From: an uncultured Desulfobulbaceae bacterium
Lineage (GTDB): Bacteria; Desulfobacterota; Desulfobulbia; Desulfobulbales; Desulfocapsaceae
Assembly (NCBI GenBank): GCA_947311315.1
Contig: CAMZKN010000061.1
Span: forward strand, 1-63,480
DNA length: 63,480 nt
Direction of reading: 5' to 3'
Below are positions 48,782 to 56,748 of this stretch, piece by piece. The notes beneath the pieces were generated by a model that was not told the DNA's origin, did not search any database, and saw only the letters and a list, made by a program, of their open reading frames with translations. A program made the translations under genes and the position numbers. How positions within the stretch are numbered: the first letter of the stretch is position 1; each line of letters starts with the position of its first letter.

Positions 48782-48985
48782 CAGAAATAATGCTCTGTGT
48801 TGCAGATATAGTCTCTGGGGGGAGGTAAAAATTAAATCTTTCAGACTTTTAAAAATAACCAACACGGGGGAGTTGTCGAACTTTTTAAAGAATGTTCGTG
48901 ATTCTATAAAACGGATTTTGTAAAGCCTTGTTATAGAGTTCTTTTTTTGTATCGTAAGTTATCTGATATCTGACCGGAAATGGCC

Positions 48986-49101
48986 ATTTTATTCTAACTC
49001 TTCGTTACTCTAAAAATTTAACCCTCGGAGGTAGCGTATACTCCGATATCGTTTATATACCTGCGGTTAAATTCGTCGTGCGCCTTGATTTAGAATAAAA
49101 T
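48986..49101 (+). repeat. Structured element B (nested inverted repeats; homologous to 39292-39448)
   Basis: Outer arms ATTTTATTCTAA (48986-48997) and TTAGAATAAAAT (49090-49101) are perfect. Middle arms AATTTAACC (49015-49023) and GGTTAAATT (49065-49073) are perfect. The inner hairpin is CGGAG (49026-49030) / CTCCG (49041-49045). Shared with element A: CTCTTCGTTA, CCTCGGAGGTA, GCGTA, ACTCCGATATC, TATAT and CCTG in the same order. Middle-arm sequences differ from A but pair equally well. Confidence 0.65.
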
Positions 49102-49137
49102 ATCTCATTTCTGGAAAACACTATCTGACTGAGTTTT

Positions 49138-49941
49138 TTACTGTTCCTCAAATAAATATGGCCCATTCATTTTTTTAACAAAAATTGTGTGGGTAACCAG
49201 ATTTTGGTCGGGAGTGAAATAATGGAGCTGATAGCCCGGTGGGCCCAGAAAAAATTCAGATGGTCGGGAAAGTGTCAGGTCGAGTCCTAATTGTAATCCC
49301 ATGCTCGGTGCAGTGCTGATGGTTTTTCCTCTCCAGCTCACATGGGCCACTAGATGAATGTGGCCACAAAGGATACTCAGGATGTTAGAATACTTTTCTA
49401 CTATTTCACCGAGGAGATCTGCACCAATAAAGCCGTCTTCATCAGTTTCCAGTACACCGAATTTTACTGGGGGATGGTGCATGAAGATTATGGTAGGCTG
49501 CTCGCTGTTTCCTGCCAGTTTCTCAGCAAGCCATTCAGCCCTGCGGAGACAGATTTCACCACCGGGAGCATTAGTTCGTGTGGTGTCCAGTCCAATCATG
49601 CGAATAGCATAATCTTCAACGACATAATTCAAAAAATCGGAGTCTTCTGCTGGACAGCCATTTTTTTTAAATACAGACCAGAGGGAGGATCGAATATCAT
49701 GGTTGCCAGGAATTATGTAGAATGGGCAGCATAATTTGTTGAGTATATCCGCAGCTCTTTTTGCCTCTGTTGCTTTGCCGCTGTAAGTGACATCCCCCGT
49801 GACAAGAACAATATTCGGTTGAGGATTTAGTCGATTGATATGTTCCACGCAACTGGCCATATTTTCAGCTGTCGCTGCAATATTGTACGCTTTTTTCCCG
49901 GGAGCTGCTATATGACTGTCGCTTATTTGGGCAATGATCAT
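49138..49941 (-). CDS. Calcineurin-like phosphodiesterase, GpdQ/CpdA type
   Basis: A 267-aa binuclear metallophosphoesterase. All ligand motifs are present: ISDSHI, TGDVTYSGK, IPGNHDIR, FMHHPP and CGHIHL. The order and the C-terminal NGPYLFEEQ resemble GpdQ-type glycerophosphodiesterases, and cyclic nucleotide phosphodiesterase (CpdA) is the alternative. It is divergent from a DeoR/GlpR-type regulator and GlpA-like dehydrogenase, which favours glycerophosphodiester breakdown. Confidence 0.85.
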   Translation of the reverse strand: MIIAQISDSHIAAPGKKAYNIAATAENMASCVEHINRLNPQPNIVLVTGDVTYSGKATEAKRAADILNKLCCPFYIIPGNHDIRSSLWSVFKKNGCPAEDSDFLNYVVEDYAIRMIGLDTTRTNAPGGEICLRRAEWLAEKLAGNSEQPTIIFMHHPPVKFGVLETDEDGFIGADLLGEIVEKYSNILSILCGHIHLVAHVSWRGKTISTAPSMGLQLGLDLTLSRPSEFFLGPPGYQLHYFTPDQNLVTHTIFVKKMNGPYLFEEQ

Positions 49942-49995
49942 TTCTGTTTTCGGGCTGTATTGTGAGAATTTGTTTCCCTAGTAAGGTTTGACTAA

Positions 49996-50021
49996 TACCA
50001 CACCCATCATGGCCGAACAAG
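49996..50021. promoter_or_regulatory. Operator-like site, copy 2 (TACCACAC-N8-GCCGAACAAG)
   Basis: The second copy of the paired-box site at 48756-48781, same spacing, one difference in the boxes. It lies between the divergent starts of the phosphodiesterase (49941, minus) and the DeoR-family regulator (50215, plus), as expected for an autoregulatory operator. Confidence 0.45.
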
Positions 50022-50214
50022 AATTATTATTTGTTGACAGTACTGCTGAATTTTCACGCGAAATTGTGTGTATATGTGAAGAAACCACTATGTATTGGGG
50101 ATTTTACCGGCAAGGACCCCAGTCACACAATCTTGACAATATGACTAAAAAGAGGTACTGCTGAAGCTTTCTTTCAAAGTATCTCTAACTGGAATATATA
50201 TTACAAGATAATCA

Positions 50215-50994
50215 ATGAATTCACACTTGTCACCAAGCGACAGACAATCAAAAATCGTCAATATTATTCGTCAATGTAATCGTGTTTCAGTCGAAGAGCT
50301 TGCTCAATCGCTAAATATTTCGAGAGAAACAATAAGACGGGATTTGACAGTTCTTGCCCGCATTGGCATGGTGCAGAAATTTCATGGAGGAGCGTCCCTG
50401 CCGACAATAACAGGGGAAGGTGCATTTCGTGATCGCCTGGGGGAGAATGTGGCTGAAAAAGTACGAATTGCTACCGAAGCTCTCAAACTCATTGCCCCAA
50501 GTGAAACGCTCTTTATTGATACCGGATCCACTACACTTTATTTTGCCGAGAAATTGACCTCCGTCCCAGATTTGACGGTGATAACAAACTCTGCAGAAAT
50601 TGCCAGAACTATCAGTTTGTCCTCTATCCAGACAAAGACCTTTTTACTTGGTGGTGAGTTTAACGGTGATAATCGCCAGACTGTCGGCAGCCTGGCGATT
50701 TCACAAATCCGATCTTTCAGAGCTCACCATGCAATTTTGACTATTGGTGCTCTGGATAGTCGAACCGGTGTCATGGATTTTAGTATTGATGAGGCGCAAA
50801 TTGCAAAAGCAATGATTAAACAGGCTGAATCCGTCACTATCCTGGCCGATAGTTCAAAGTTCGAACGAATAGCCTCCTTTGAAGTATGTAGTCTGGAACA
50901 GGTAACAAATCTGGTTTGTGGTCACCCTCCGGGTGATGCCCTCAAAGTTGTTCTCCTTGAAGCCGGAGTAAAACTTATACAGGCTCCCTTGTAG
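50215..50994 (+). CDS. DeoR/GlpR-family transcriptional regulator
   Basis: A 259-aa repressor-type protein. The N-terminal HTH of the DeoR family is VEELAQSLNISRETIRRD, followed by KFHGGASLP. The effector domain (residues ~75-250) is the DeoR-C sugar-isomerase-like fold: FIDTGSTTLYFAEKL, VITNSAEIA, FLLGGEFNGDNRQTVG, ILADSSKFER. The effector would be a phosphorylated sugar or polyol. The downstream GlpA-like dehydrogenase and nearby GpdQ-like enzyme point to glycerol 3-phosphate. Confidence 0.92.
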   Translation: MNSHLSPSDRQSKIVNIIRQCNRVSVEELAQSLNISRETIRRDLTVLARIGMVQKFHGGASLPTITGEGAFRDRLGENVAEKVRIATEALKLIAPSETLFIDTGSTTLYFAEKLTSVPDLTVITNSAEIARTISLSSIQTKTFLLGGEFNGDNRQTVGSLAISQIRSFRAHHAILTIGALDSRTGVMDFSIDEAQIAKAMIKQAESVTILADSSKFERIASFEVCSLEQVTNLVCGHPPGDALKVVLLEAGVKLIQAPL

Positions 50995-51099
50995 AAGTAT
51001 TGCGTTGTTTGCAGATCCCTGAGTGTCCTTTTATTTACAATAGAGCAAATGAAATATTTTTTGTTTGACTGATCGGTCATTTTTAATTAACATTCAGTC

Positions 51100-52548
51100 A
51101 TGAGCGATTTAATGGATAATACACAAATAGAAAAGATGGATAATAATAGCGGTGCAAGCGTGCTTCTTGCCGATGCTGACGTTGCCATTATTGGTGGTGG
51201 CGTTGTGGGATGTGGCGTCGCCAGACGCATGGCCATTGAAGGCGCCTCTGTAGTTCTTATCGAAAAGGCGGCGGATATTCTCGATGGAGCTAGCAAAGGA
51301 AATAGTGCAATCCTTCATACCGGATTCGATGCGCCTCCGGGATCCTTGGAATGGAAATGTGTTCAGGATGGTCATGCTGAGTATCTTGATATCTGTAAAT
51401 CTATGAAGCTACCGGTTCTCAAAACCGGAGCCCTGGTTACAGCATGGACCGAGGACGAAGAAGAGCGGCTGCAGGGGGTTCTGGAAAAGGGTCTTGAAAA
51501 TGGTGTTGATGATCTGCGGCTTCTCAGCAGAACAGAGATTCATAAAATGGAACCTCATCTTGACAGTAGTGTGCGTGCCGCAATCAGTGTTCCCAGGGAA
51601 TATGTTATTGATCCCTGGTCTGCACCTCTTGCCTATCTTTTGCAAGCTGTGGAAAATGATGGGAAAGCACTTTTTAATGCCGAAGTAACTGGTGGTGATT
51701 TTGATGGGAGTCATTGGTTGTTAAAAACCAGGCGTGGAAAAGTCAGGGCACGTTATGTCGTCAACTGTGCAGGGCTTTATGGTGATATTGTTGATCATGC
51801 GGCACTTGGTAACAGCGAATTTGTCATTAAACCGCGGAAAGGGCAGTTTGTGGTTTTTGATATGGCTGCTTCAAAACTGATAAACTCTATCATCCTGCCT
51901 GTTCCATCTGAACGAACGAAAGGGATTGTCCTGTTTCCGACAATATTTGGTAATATGATGGTAGGTCCCACAGCAGAGGAGCAGGATTCTCGCGATGACG
52001 CTTCAGTGGATAAGGATGTTCTAAACATGCTGGCTGAGAAAGCCATAAAAATGTTGCCGGCATTGGCGGATATTCCCGTTACAGCGACCTATGCCGGAAT
52101 TCGACCGGCAACGGAGAGAAAAGAGTATAGAATAATAGAAGATACGGAACGCAACTGGATTACCCTTGGGGGAATACGCTCAACAGGGTTGACCTCAGCA
52201 CTCGGGCTAGGTCATCATGTTCATACTCTTTTGAGTTCCATGGGGGCATCGTTTGAAAAAAGAGAACATGTTGTAACTCCTACTGTTCCTAACCTTGCCG
52301 AGCATCTTCCCCGTGATTGCGACGAACCAGGATACGGTGAAGTTGTCTGTCACTGTGAAATGGTGACCCAGAGAGAGATTGAAGCTGTGTTCGCTGGTAA
52401 GCTTCCCGCCGGTAGCCTTGCCGGTTTGAAACGACGAACCAGAGCGACGATGGGCAGATGCCAGGGTTTTTACTGTTCGGCGCGGTTGGCTGAGCTTACG
52501 GAAGGAAAATTTGAAATACCCCTTGGAGTTGGAGACGCCCATGAATGA
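51100..52548 (+). CDS. GlpA-like FAD-dependent dehydrogenase with C-terminal [2Fe-2S] (BFD-like) domain
   Basis: A 482-aa FAD protein of the glycerol-3-phosphate dehydrogenase/DAO superfamily. The Rossmann motif is VAIIGGGVVGCGVARRMA; later family marks are KGNSAILHTGFD, YVVNCAGLYGD, KPRKGQFVVFD, and LFPTIFGNMMVGPTAEEQ. The C-terminal BFD-like domain has cysteines CHC and CQGFYC for a [2Fe-2S] cluster. The exact start is uncertain: ATGs at 51100, 51112 and 51136 are all in frame and none has a strong Shine-Dalgarno. It overlaps the next gene by 8 nt. Confidence 0.88.
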   Translation: MSDLMDNTQIEKMDNNSGASVLLADADVAIIGGGVVGCGVARRMAIEGASVVLIEKAADILDGASKGNSAILHTGFDAPPGSLEWKCVQDGHAEYLDICKSMKLPVLKTGALVTAWTEDEEERLQGVLEKGLENGVDDLRLLSRTEIHKMEPHLDSSVRAAISVPREYVIDPWSAPLAYLLQAVENDGKALFNAEVTGGDFDGSHWLLKTRRGKVRARYVVNCAGLYGDIVDHAALGNSEFVIKPRKGQFVVFDMAASKLINSIILPVPSERTKGIVLFPTIFGNMMVGPTAEEQDSRDDASVDKDVLNMLAEKAIKMLPALADIPVTATYAGIRPATERKEYRIIEDTERNWITLGGIRSTGLTSALGLGHHVHTLLSSMGASFEKREHVVTPTVPNLAEHLPRDCDEPGYGEVVCHCEMVTQREIEAVFAGKLPAGSLAGLKRRTRATMGRCQGFYCSARLAELTEGKFEIPLGVGDAHE

Positions 52549-53515
52549 TATACTCAAGGCCGGTAGTTGCGATGTGGCCATTATCGGTGGTGGGCCAGCT
52601 GGGATTTCTGCGGCAATTGAATTGAAAAAATTAGGGATTGACCGGATTATTGTCCTTGAAAGAGAATGTGAAGCCGGGGGGATACCGCGTCACTGTGGAC
52701 ATCCGCCTTTTGGCATTCGAGAATATGGCCGTATATTGTCGGGGCCTGCTTATGCGAAGAAAATAGTTGCAGATAGTAGTCTTCTGGGCGTCGAAATTGC
52801 TCTGCGGACATCTGTTGTCTCCGTCGGACAGGGGGGGCTGCTTTCAATTATTTGTCCTGATGGAGCTACAGAGCTCAGAGCAAAACGTGTTCTTCTTGCT
52901 ACCGGAACCCGCGAAACGCCACGGTCGGCGAGGTTTGTCTCAGGCGGTCGACCAATGGGCATATATAATACAGGTGCCTTGCAATCGATGGTATATTTGA
53001 AAAACACCATACCTTTTAAGAGACCAATTGTCGTAGGAACGGAAATCGTCAGTTTCTCCGCTTTGTTTACCTGCAAAAAAGCTGGAATTCAGCCCGTTGC
53101 CATGCTGGAAGAAAAATCCAGCCCGACCGTTCGGTGGCCAATTTCGCTTGCAGCAAAATTTTTTGCTGTTCCTTTGCATCTCGATTCCCATATAACCAAG
53201 ATCATTGGTCATGACCGGGTGACCAGTGTTCGGTTTGGAAATGGACATGGTTCAGAAAAAGAAATTGAATGCGATGGCGTTCTTTTCACCGGAAAATTTA
53301 TCCCGGAATCAAGCCTTGCCCGTATGGGACATATTGATATTGAGTCTGGTACTGGAATTCCCATTGTTGATCAATATGGCAGGTGTTCTGATCGAACCTA
53401 TTATGTTGCTGGCAATATTGCTCATCATTCAGCCGAAGTAGCAGGGAAGTGCTGGCGGACGGGAAAGACTGCAGCCGGGTGGATATGCAAAGATCTTGCT
53501 GGGCAGCTGATGTAA
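52541..53515 (+). CDS. NAD(P)/FAD-dependent oxidoreductase, partner of the GlpA-like protein
   Basis: A 324-aa pyridine nucleotide-disulphide-type flavoprotein. ATG 52541 is chosen over the frame start 52511 for its GGAG box within the upstream gene. The FAD-binding motif is DVAIIGGGPAGISAAIELKK. GIPRHCGHPPFG and LLATGTRETPRSARFVSGGR fit the HcnB-like/anaerobic glycerol-catabolism branch. The final FAD motif is TYYVAGNIAH. In other anaerobes this pair is followed by a DUF1667 Fe-S protein; none is seen here. A terminator follows at 53570. Confidence 0.87.
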   Translation: MNDILKAGSCDVAIIGGGPAGISAAIELKKLGIDRIIVLERECEAGGIPRHCGHPPFGIREYGRILSGPAYAKKIVADSSLLGVEIALRTSVVSVGQGGLLSIICPDGATELRAKRVLLATGTRETPRSARFVSGGRPMGIYNTGALQSMVYLKNTIPFKRPIVVGTEIVSFSALFTCKKAGIQPVAMLEEKSSPTVRWPISLAAKFFAVPLHLDSHITKIIGHDRVTSVRFGNGHGSEKEIECDGVLFTGKFIPESSLARMGHIDIESGTGIPIVDQYGRCSDRTYYVAGNIAHHSAEVAGKCWRTGKTAAGWICKDLAGQLM

Positions 53516-53569
53516 CTGATTACGACTGTTTATTCATTTTTTACCTACTTTTACTGTTTTAATCCAGAT

Positions 53570-53594
53570 GTCGCTTTCAGCGACAGTTTGTTTT
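53570..53594 (+). terminator. Rho-independent terminator after the FAD oxidoreductase gene
   Basis: GTCGCT-TTC-AGCGAC (53570-53584) is followed by AGTTTGTTTT. It ends the 51100-53515 unit and isolates the downstream repeat-protein operon. Confidence 0.8.
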
Positions 53595-53724
53595 CCTGCG
53601 CTTTTCTGCTCTGTCCGCCGATTGTTGCTTTTGCATATATTATAGTCCCTCTCTCTGCTTTTCTGATTTCATTTGATGCCTGCCAAATTCGTATTTTGAT
53701 TTATTTTAAAAGAATATGAACCTT

Positions 53725-53753
53725 TTGTTCAAATCCCGGGACATATGTATAAA
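53725..53753 (+). promoter_or_regulatory. Sigma70-type promoter for the repeat-protein operon
   Basis: TTGTTC (53725-53730) and TATAAA (53748-53753) are separated by 17 bp. The start codon at 53824 lies about 65 nt after the predicted transcription start. Assigned by eye. Confidence 0.5.
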
Positions 53754-53823
53754 GACAGTTTAATTGAACAGAAGAATTGGTGATTAACAGAAAGAAAACT
53801 AAAAAACACATGAGGATAAAATT

Positions 53824-54789
53824 ATGAAAAAGAAACTTTTAGTGAGTGCACTTGGACTGGCTGTAGCTATAAGCATGAGCGCTTCCACCGGTTGGACTGC
53901 TTCTAAAATTGATGGTAAAATCACCAATAAAAGCACCGTCGATAAATCTGCCAATATTGCCATAGGTAAGAATAATAAAGCGAGCATGGGCTCGATCAGT
54001 GTTAAAAACTCAACAATTGGTAAAACTGGTCAGGTGCTGAATACATCAAAAGTGAGCAAGTCAGCCAATATTGCCATCGGAAAAGGTAATACAGCAAACA
54101 TGGGCTCTATTAGCTTGAATAACGCCAAAATTGATGGAAAATTGTCTAACAATTCAAAAGTTGACAAATCAGCTAATATCGCAATTGGTAAGAACAATAA
54201 AGCCAACATGGGCTCAGTTAACATGAAAGGTGGATCCATTGGTAAAACAGGAGTTGTAACAAATAAATCGACTGTTGATAAATCAGCAAACATCGCAATC
54301 GGTAAGGGCAATACAGCAAATATGGGTTCCATCAATATGAAGAATGCCAAAATTGATGGAAAATTGTCTAATACTTCCAAAGTGTCGAAGTCAGCTAATA
54401 TCGCCATCGGTAAAAATAATAAAGCCAATATGGGCTCTATCAATATGACCGGTGGTTCCATTGGCAAGACAGGTGTTGTGACCAATAATTCCACGGTTGA
54501 TAAATCAGCCAACATCGCAATAGGTAAAGGTAATACAGCGAATATGGGTTCCATCAATATGAAAAATGCTAAAATTGATGGAAAAGTTATGAACAAATCC
54601 AAGGTGAGCAAATCAGCTAATATTGCCATTGGTAAAGGAAATGTTGCAAATATGGGCTCCATCAACCTCAAAGGTGGAACGGTAGGCAAAACCGGTGTTA
54701 TTATCAATAATTCCACAGTTGATAAATCAGCCAATATCGCAATTGGTAAAGGAAATGAAGCCAGCATGGGTTCAGTACAGGTTGAATAA
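53824..54789 (+). CDS. Secreted repeat protein, predicted curli-like fibre subunit (8 repeats)
   Basis: A 321-aa protein with a Sec signal (cleavage near GWTAS). GAGGA lies 7 nt before the ATG. From residue 42 it is eight tandem copies of SANIAIGKxNxAxMGS followed by a linker with IGKTG or IDGK and N-x-S-x-V-x-K. Copies alternate between 36 and 38 residues, making 74-residue double units that carry GKNNKA and GKGNTA in turn. GxxNxA is the core of curlin repeats. The protein lacks aromatic residues, cysteine and any membrane anchor. A stacked beta-arch/beta-solenoid fibre is the natural reading. It is first in an operon with a CsgG-like exporter. Similarity to a named family was not established. 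Confidence 0.8.
   Translation: MKKKLLVSALGLAVAISMSASTGWTASKIDGKITNKSTVDKSANIAIGKNNKASMGSISVKNSTIGKTGQVLNTSKVSKSANIAIGKGNTANMGSISLNNAKIDGKLSNNSKVDKSANIAIGKNNKANMGSVNMKGGSIGKTGVVTNKSTVDKSANIAIGKGNTANMGSINMKNAKIDGKLSNTSKVSKSANIAIGKNNKANMGSINMTGGSIGKTGVVTNNSTVDKSANIAIGKGNTANMGSINMKNAKIDGKVMNKSKVSKSANIAIGKGNVANMGSINLKGGTVGKTGVIINNSTVDKSANIAIGKGNEASMGSVQVE
53947..54786 (+). repeat. Coding tandem repeat array, ~108/114-bp units, 8 copies
   Basis: Eight in-frame repeats of the 321-aa protein. Adjacent units alternate in type, and the first six follow a two-unit period. Synonymous differences are common between copies, so protein sequence rather than DNA is being conserved. Confidence 0.85.
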
Positions 54790-54801
54790 CAGAGTATATA
54801 A

Positions 54802-54855
54802 GAAGAGTCTGGCCTCTTCCCGGTGACGTGTTTTTCAAGCGTTACCGGCGAAGAG
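54802..54855 (+). promoter_or_regulatory. Mutually exclusive hairpins after the first repeat-protein gene
   Basis: CTCTTC (54814-54819) can pair upstream with GAAGAG (54802-54807) or downstream with GAAGAG (54850-54855). The downstream pairing extends with CCGGTGACG/CGTTACCGG into a strong stem. There is no U-run. It probably protects the 3' end of the subunit mRNA or sets subunit to exporter ratio. Confidence 0.5.
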
Positions 54856-54927
54856 ATTTGTGTGGCAGCAGATGACCTGGCAGTAATTTTCAATAGTATT
54901 TAAACTTTTTCGAAGAAAGAGGCTGGC

Positions 54928-55266
54928 ATGAAAACATTACATTTTATAACCCTGATACTCTTTTTTGCCTGGTTTTTTCTGGTTAGCCCCGCTGTCAGTG
55001 GAGATCTTGATGATGGAATATCCAAATTCACAGATGATGGTATTTCAAAATATGATGATATGGGCAAGGCCGACAAGAATATCAAATTTATTGTACTCAA
55101 TGCAAAAAGCAAGGCAGCAATGCTCAAAGGTGACAAGGACAAAACCGGACAGAATTCAGGTAATGCAAACATGAATAGTGTTGTCCTGGGTGCTGGCAGT
55201 AAAGTAAGGGGTGATATTTATATCATCGATCAGAGTAAAGGACCCAAAACCAATATTGCTGATTAA
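54928..55266 (+). CDS. Small secreted one-repeat protein, candidate minor subunit or nucleator
   Basis: A 112-aa protein with an N-terminal signal (residues 1-24, LHFITLILFFAWFFLVSPAV, cleavage near SG). AGAGG precedes the ATG. The mature N-terminus has a short internal repeat DDGISKF/DDGISKY. The C-terminal part contains GNANMNSVVLGAGSKVRGD, which matches one unit of the neighbouring repeat proteins (GNTANMGSI...IDGK). By position and size it may play the CsgB/HfaA-like role of nucleating or capping the fibre. That role is inference. Confidence 0.7.
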   Translation: MKTLHFITLILFFAWFFLVSPAVSGDLDDGISKFTDDGISKYDDMGKADKNIKFIVLNAKSKAAMLKGDKDKTGQNSGNANMNSVVLGAGSKVRGDIYIIDQSKGPKTNIAD

Positions 55267-55319
55267 AAAAACAGTATATGGCGTTTGTCGTTATTTTCTT
55301 TTTAACAGGAAGACTTGAT

Positions 55320-56696
55320 ATGATACCTAATAAAGCTGCAAATCTACTGATACTACTTCTGACAGGACTTTTTCTCAGCGCATGTGGAGAAATGAATCCT
55401 CAAAATGTTGATGTCAAACTGGAAAAAGGTGCTCCCGTAGAGAAGATTACATCGTATTCTGGAGCTTTACTGGATCTGGGTCTGATGTCAGAAATTTATG
55501 ATACTGGTGTTATGAAGGTTCAGAGTCAGGATATTGCCGATGAGACCGGTACTGCCCTGACGACTGGTGGTGAAATCCAGAGAAATATCACGGAAATTAT
55601 GAAGAGCACACTAAATTCGATTGGAGGGAATGTCGTATTTATCGAATATGATCCGACCTATATTCAGAATCAAATGGTTTCCGGCTACAGTAATTTTGAT
55701 AACAAGGCGATTCCTGATGTCGTCATCACCGGTGGAATTACAGAATTTGATCGAGGGCTTGAGACCAGGGGTAAAGGAACGAATGCGGATGCTGAAGCAG
55801 ATCTCACGGGAATGCCTGACTGGCTGCCATCTCAAACCGTTGGTGCCAGTTTTGGTGATACCGGAAAACGTGGCAAAGCGCGTATTACACTTGATTTTAA
55901 TTTAAAAGACTTCCAGACCCTTGCTGGCATTTCAAGAATGACAACGACGAACAGTATGGAGGTGTACAAAGGGCTGCAGGAACGAGAACTTGGTATCACT
56001 CTTTTTGGACCGACCTTTGGCCTGAAAGGGACAATTAAAAAGGTGCAGGGCCGACATGAAGCCGTCAGATTGCTAGTTCAGGTAAGTATGGTTCAGATGA
56101 TCGGTAAATATTTAACATTGCCGTATTGGCGTTTGCTTGGCGATGACAGTCGTCCTGATAAGGTTGTTCTCGATTCGATTTCTGACACATACTACAGGAT
56201 GGGCTCGGAAGATCGTATTGGGGCTGTGCAGCAGTGGTTGACACTTCATGGCTATGATGTTGAAATTAACAATAAACTCGATAGCAAAACTCAGGCCGCA
56301 CTGAAGAAATTTGATCCGGCATTGGCGGGGGACGGCAATGAACTCAGTGAGGAACTGTTTTCCAGGATCTACCTGACAATCCCGATAACCCATAAAGCTT
56401 TTGCGAATAGACAGAAAATAAACAACTATTTTGCTCAACTTCAGCAGTCTCAAATTGAAGAGCAAAACAGAGCTGCAGCCCAAGCACAGGCCCAAGCACA
56501 GGCCCAAGCGCAAGCACAGGCCCAGGCCCAGGCACAACAAACAGCAGTTGCAGTAGAGCAGGTTCAACAGGTTGCACCTGAAGCTGTGGCAGAGGTTCAA
56601 GTTGAAGTCGCACCCGAGCCCGTCCAGCAGAAAGTGGCTCCCGTGAGAAAGCAACCGAAAAAGTTTGGCCGTCAACTTTCCGCTGATGACTGGTAA
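55320..56696 (+). CDS. CsgG/HfaB-like outer-membrane export lipoprotein with peptidoglycan-binding domain
   Basis: A 458-aa lipoprotein from ATG 55320 (AGGAAG upstream; the frame start 55278 is rejected). The lipobox is LSAC with Cys22. Residues ~30-275 resemble CsgG/HfaB in order: ITSYSGALLDLG, QSQDIADETG, GGNVVFIEYDP, DVVITGGITEFD, GKARITLDFNLKD and HEAVRLLVQVSMVQMI. Residues ~300-360 resemble PG_binding_1 (IGAVQQWLTLHGYDVEINNK followed by LDSKTQAALKKF). A Gln-Ala repeat linker (~385-405) and a Pro/Val/Gln-rich basic tail follow. CsgG forms the curli secretion pore; the extra domain may clamp it to the cell wall. It follows two predicted fibre proteins. Confidence 0.78.
   Translation: MIPNKAANLLILLLTGLFLSACGEMNPQNVDVKLEKGAPVEKITSYSGALLDLGLMSEIYDTGVMKVQSQDIADETGTALTTGGEIQRNITEIMKSTLNSIGGNVVFIEYDPTYIQNQMVSGYSNFDNKAIPDVVITGGITEFDRGLETRGKGTNADAEADLTGMPDWLPSQTVGASFGDTGKRGKARITLDFNLKDFQTLAGISRMTTTNSMEVYKGLQERELGITLFGPTFGLKGTIKKVQGRHEAVRLLVQVSMVQMIGKYLTLPYWRLLGDDSRPDKVVLDSISDTYYRMGSEDRIGAVQQWLTLHGYDVEINNKLDSKTQAALKKFDPALAGDGNELSEELFSRIYLTIPITHKAFANRQKINNYFAQLQQSQIEEQNRAAAQAQAQAQAQAQAQAQAQAQQTAVAVEQVQQVAPEAVAEVQVEVAPEPVQQKVAPVRKQPKKFGRQLSADDW
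56475..56536 (+). repeat. Gln-Ala codon repeat tract in the CsgG-like gene
   Basis: A tract of CAGGCC/CAAGCA-type hexamers encodes about ten Gln-Ala pairs. It is prone to slippage and so a candidate for length variation between strains. Confidence 0.8.
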
Positions 56697-56748
56697 TAAC
56701 TGAAGGCTCTTGGCGATCAAAATAAAATTTTGAAGAGGTGAAACTAAA

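Larger units (their letters stand above)
48421..49137. other. Long intergenic region holding potD promoter area, operator-like site and structured element B
   Basis: 717 bp without a convincing protein-coding gene. It contains a copy of a paired 26-bp site (48756-48781), a CGAAC...GTTCG inverted pair near 48876-48896, and element B (48986-49101). The potD promoter should lie in the left part, but I could not fix its boxes. Confidence 0.5.

Noticed and set aside
54030..54893. Long antisense open frames opposite the repeat genes (also at 61685-62155)
   Set aside because: They mirror the repeat codons, have no Shine-Dalgarno or recognisable domain, and arise from biased codon use.
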